A stretch of DNA of 64,000 nucleotides from JBFMHP01 sp964557295 (GTDB lineage Bacteria; Pseudomonadota; Gammaproteobacteria; RBG-16-57-12): positions 35,027 to 99,026 of the forward strand of contig CAZKZP010000006.1 of the NCBI GenBank assembly GCA_964557295.1, in the 5' to 3' direction. The notes below the pieces were generated by a model. The model had not been told where the DNA came from. It saw nothing but the letters and a program-made list of their open reading frames with translations, and made no database searches. Positions 62,911 through 64,000 of this stretch are shown here, one piece after another. Each line of letters begins with the position of its first letter. Position 1 is the stretch's first letter. The position numbers were made by a program, and so were the translations under genes.

Positions 62911-63900
62911 ATGAACTACGTCCAGACGGCACCCTCCAAAATCGGCATCGCCCTGGGCGGCGGCTCGGCCCGCGGCTGGGCGCACATCGGCGTGCTCCAG
63001 GAGTTGGAGGCGCAGGGCATCCGGCCGGACATCATCTGCGGCACCTCGATCGGCGCCTTGGTCGGCGGATTTTACGTGCGCGGTCAGATCGACCCCCTGG
63101 TGGCGTGGCTGCGCCGGCTCGACCGGCGCACCATCATGCGCTATCTCGATCTGAAGTTGATGGTCGGCGGCGGACTGATCGAAGGCAAGCGGCTGATCGA
63201 GTTTTTCAACGCGGAGTTCGGCGACGCCAACATCGAGGACCTGCCACGACCTTATACCGCCGTGGCCGCCGACCTGGCCAGCGGCACCGAGGTGGTGCTG
63301 CAGCAGGGCTCGCTGCTGGAGGCCATCCGCGCCTCGATCGCGCTGCCCGGCCTGTTCACCCCGGTGCGCCGCGGCGTGCACTGGCTGGTCGACGGCGGCC
63401 TGGTCAATCCGGTGCCGGTGTCCAACTGCCGCACCCTCGGCGCCGGCCTGGTGATCGCCGTCAATCTCAACAGCGACATCGCCGGCCGCCACTTCAAGCG
63501 TTACACCACGCCCGCCCCGCCCGTGGACCACCCCAAGCCGAGCACCGAACAGCGGTTGCTTGATAAGCTCGCCCATGAATTGAAGACGCGCACCAATGCC
63601 ATGCTCGCGCCGATGATCGAGCAATACCTCGGCACGCCGGGGATGCTGGAGGTGATCGCCGGCTCGCTCAACATCATGCAGGATCAGATCACGCGCCAGC
63701 GACTCACCGAGGACCGCCCCGAGATCCTGCTCGAACCCCGGCTCGGACACATCGGCCTGCTGGAATTCGACCGGGCCGAGGAGGCCATCAAAATCGGCCG
63801 CGACTATGTGCGTCAACGCCTGCCCGCGATCCGCGCGGCGCTGGAGGGCGCCCCATACGCCGCTATCGAACCCGCGCCACAGCCCTCCGCTGCTGTCTAG
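62911..63900 (+). CDS. Patatin-like phospholipase
   Basis: A 329-residue patatin/RssA-family lipid hydrolase. It has the oxyanion motif GGGSARGWAHIGVL (about 19-32), the nucleophile Ser in CGTSIGALVGGF (GxSxG, about 47-58), and the catalytic Asp in LVDGGLVNPVPV (DGG, about 162-173). It has no signal peptide. It probably releases fatty acids from phospholipids on the cytoplasmic face, as RssA relatives do. The start is ATG 62911, since the frame upstream (62818) is not conserved. It is divergent from the ankyrin operon. Confidence 0.87.
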   Translation: MNYVQTAPSKIGIALGGGSARGWAHIGVLQELEAQGIRPDIICGTSIGALVGGFYVRGQIDPLVAWLRRLDRRTIMRYLDLKLMVGGGLIEGKRLIEFFNAEFGDANIEDLPRPYTAVAADLASGTEVVLQQGSLLEAIRASIALPGLFTPVRRGVHWLVDGGLVNPVPVSNCRTLGAGLVIAVNLNSDIAGRHFKRYTTPAPPVDHPKPSTEQRLLDKLAHELKTRTNAMLAPMIEQYLGTPGMLEVIAGSLNIMQDQITRQRLTEDRPEILLEPRLGHIGLLEFDRAEEAIKIGRDYVRQRLPAIRAALEGAPYAAIEPAPQPSAAV

Positions 63901-63937
63901 CAACCACGCGCCCTAAGCGACAACGAACCACCCAACC

Positions 63938-63966
63938 TTATTAATTCGGCGATCAATTACATCTGA
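63938..63966. repeat. MITE-like element end, copy 4 (partial)
   Basis: TTATTAATTCGGCGATCAAT followed by TACATCTGATG matches the left end of copies 1-3. The rest is missing or replaced by a REP-like unit before the window ends. Confidence 0.55.
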
Positions 63967-63967
63967 T

Positions 63968-63992
63968 GTAGGAGCCATCTTTAGATGGCGAT
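63968..63992. repeat. REP-like palindrome
   Basis: GTAGGAGCCATCTTTAGATGG then CGAT, the same unit as at 52168. It continues to the window edge. Confidence 0.65.
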
Positions 63993-64000
63993 CATCGCAG

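Overview
The window is about 64 kb of GC-rich chromosome from a gammaproteobacterium. The evidence is gene content: glnA-ntrBC, the ubiE/ubiJ/ubiB and hslVU genes, xerC-DUF484-dapF, gpmI-envC-ctpA-yibQ, folB/folK/plsY, and a TIGR04211-type SH3 protein. The closest general resemblance is to Chromatiales-like or sulfur-oxidising lineages, but this is inferred from gene order, not from any search. One run of exactly 100 N (40751-40850) shows that the sequence is a scaffold from a draft assembly.

Layout: 0-3.3 kb holds a DUF4124 secreted protein, an RCC1-type membrane protein and an unknown partner, with lower GC than the rest. 3.4-13.1 kb carries housekeeping genes: an aldehyde dehydrogenase, an NDUFA9-like reductase, cca, two methyltransferases, folate genes (a pteridine reductase, folK, folB) and plsY. 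13.2-15.2 kb holds an unknown gene and a PP-loop ATPase/TusA pair. 15.3-16.3 kb is a low-GC two-gene insert, an M15-like peptidase followed by a secreted partner, which looks like an effector-immunity pair. 16.3-22.7 kb is the nitrogen-control locus (glnA, ntrB, ntrC) with recognisable NtrC and sigma54 sites, followed by small envelope genes and trmL. 22.8-29.5 kb is a CzcCBA-type heavy-metal efflux operon with a His-rich leader protein and a trailing lipoprotein. 29.6-33.2 kb is a minus-strand run: an ArsR regulator with the SqrR/BigR cysteine spacing, a rhodanese, grxC, secB, gpsA and rlmJ. 33.5-39.0 kb is gpmI, envC, ctpA, yibQ and a DJ-1 gene.

39.0-48.0 kb looks accessory. It holds an MFS transporter, an RCC1-repeat lipoprotein broken by the assembly gap, an HPP-CBS membrane protein, flavohaemoglobin (hmp) with a near-perfect sigma54 promoter and NorR-type sites, norR, a flavodiiron-like metallo-beta-lactamase protein and a TetR regulator. 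A decayed second copy of the DJ-1 3' end closes the block at 47.8-48.0 kb, so the block lies between two direct copies of that sequence. Together these genes read as a nitric-oxide/oxygen defence module.

48.0-54.1 kb is a core minus-strand run: ubiB, ubiJ, an RDD protein, ubiE, a DUF971 protein, hslU and hslV. An insertion at 54.2-56.5 kb carries a bacterial serpin lipoprotein, a MITE-like element and a frameshifted STY0301-type pseudogene. 56.6-60.9 kb is xerC, DUF484, dapF, a TPR membrane protein and ppa. 61.1-62.7 kb is a small operon of an unknown protein and two tandem ankyrin paralogues, one frameshifted in a C6 tract. The window ends with a patatin-like phospholipase.

Two dispersed repeat families run through the intergenic regions: a MITE-like element of about 190-290 bp (three full copies and one partial copy) and REP-like palindromes beginning GTAGGAGC. 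No tRNA, rRNA or CRISPR array was seen.
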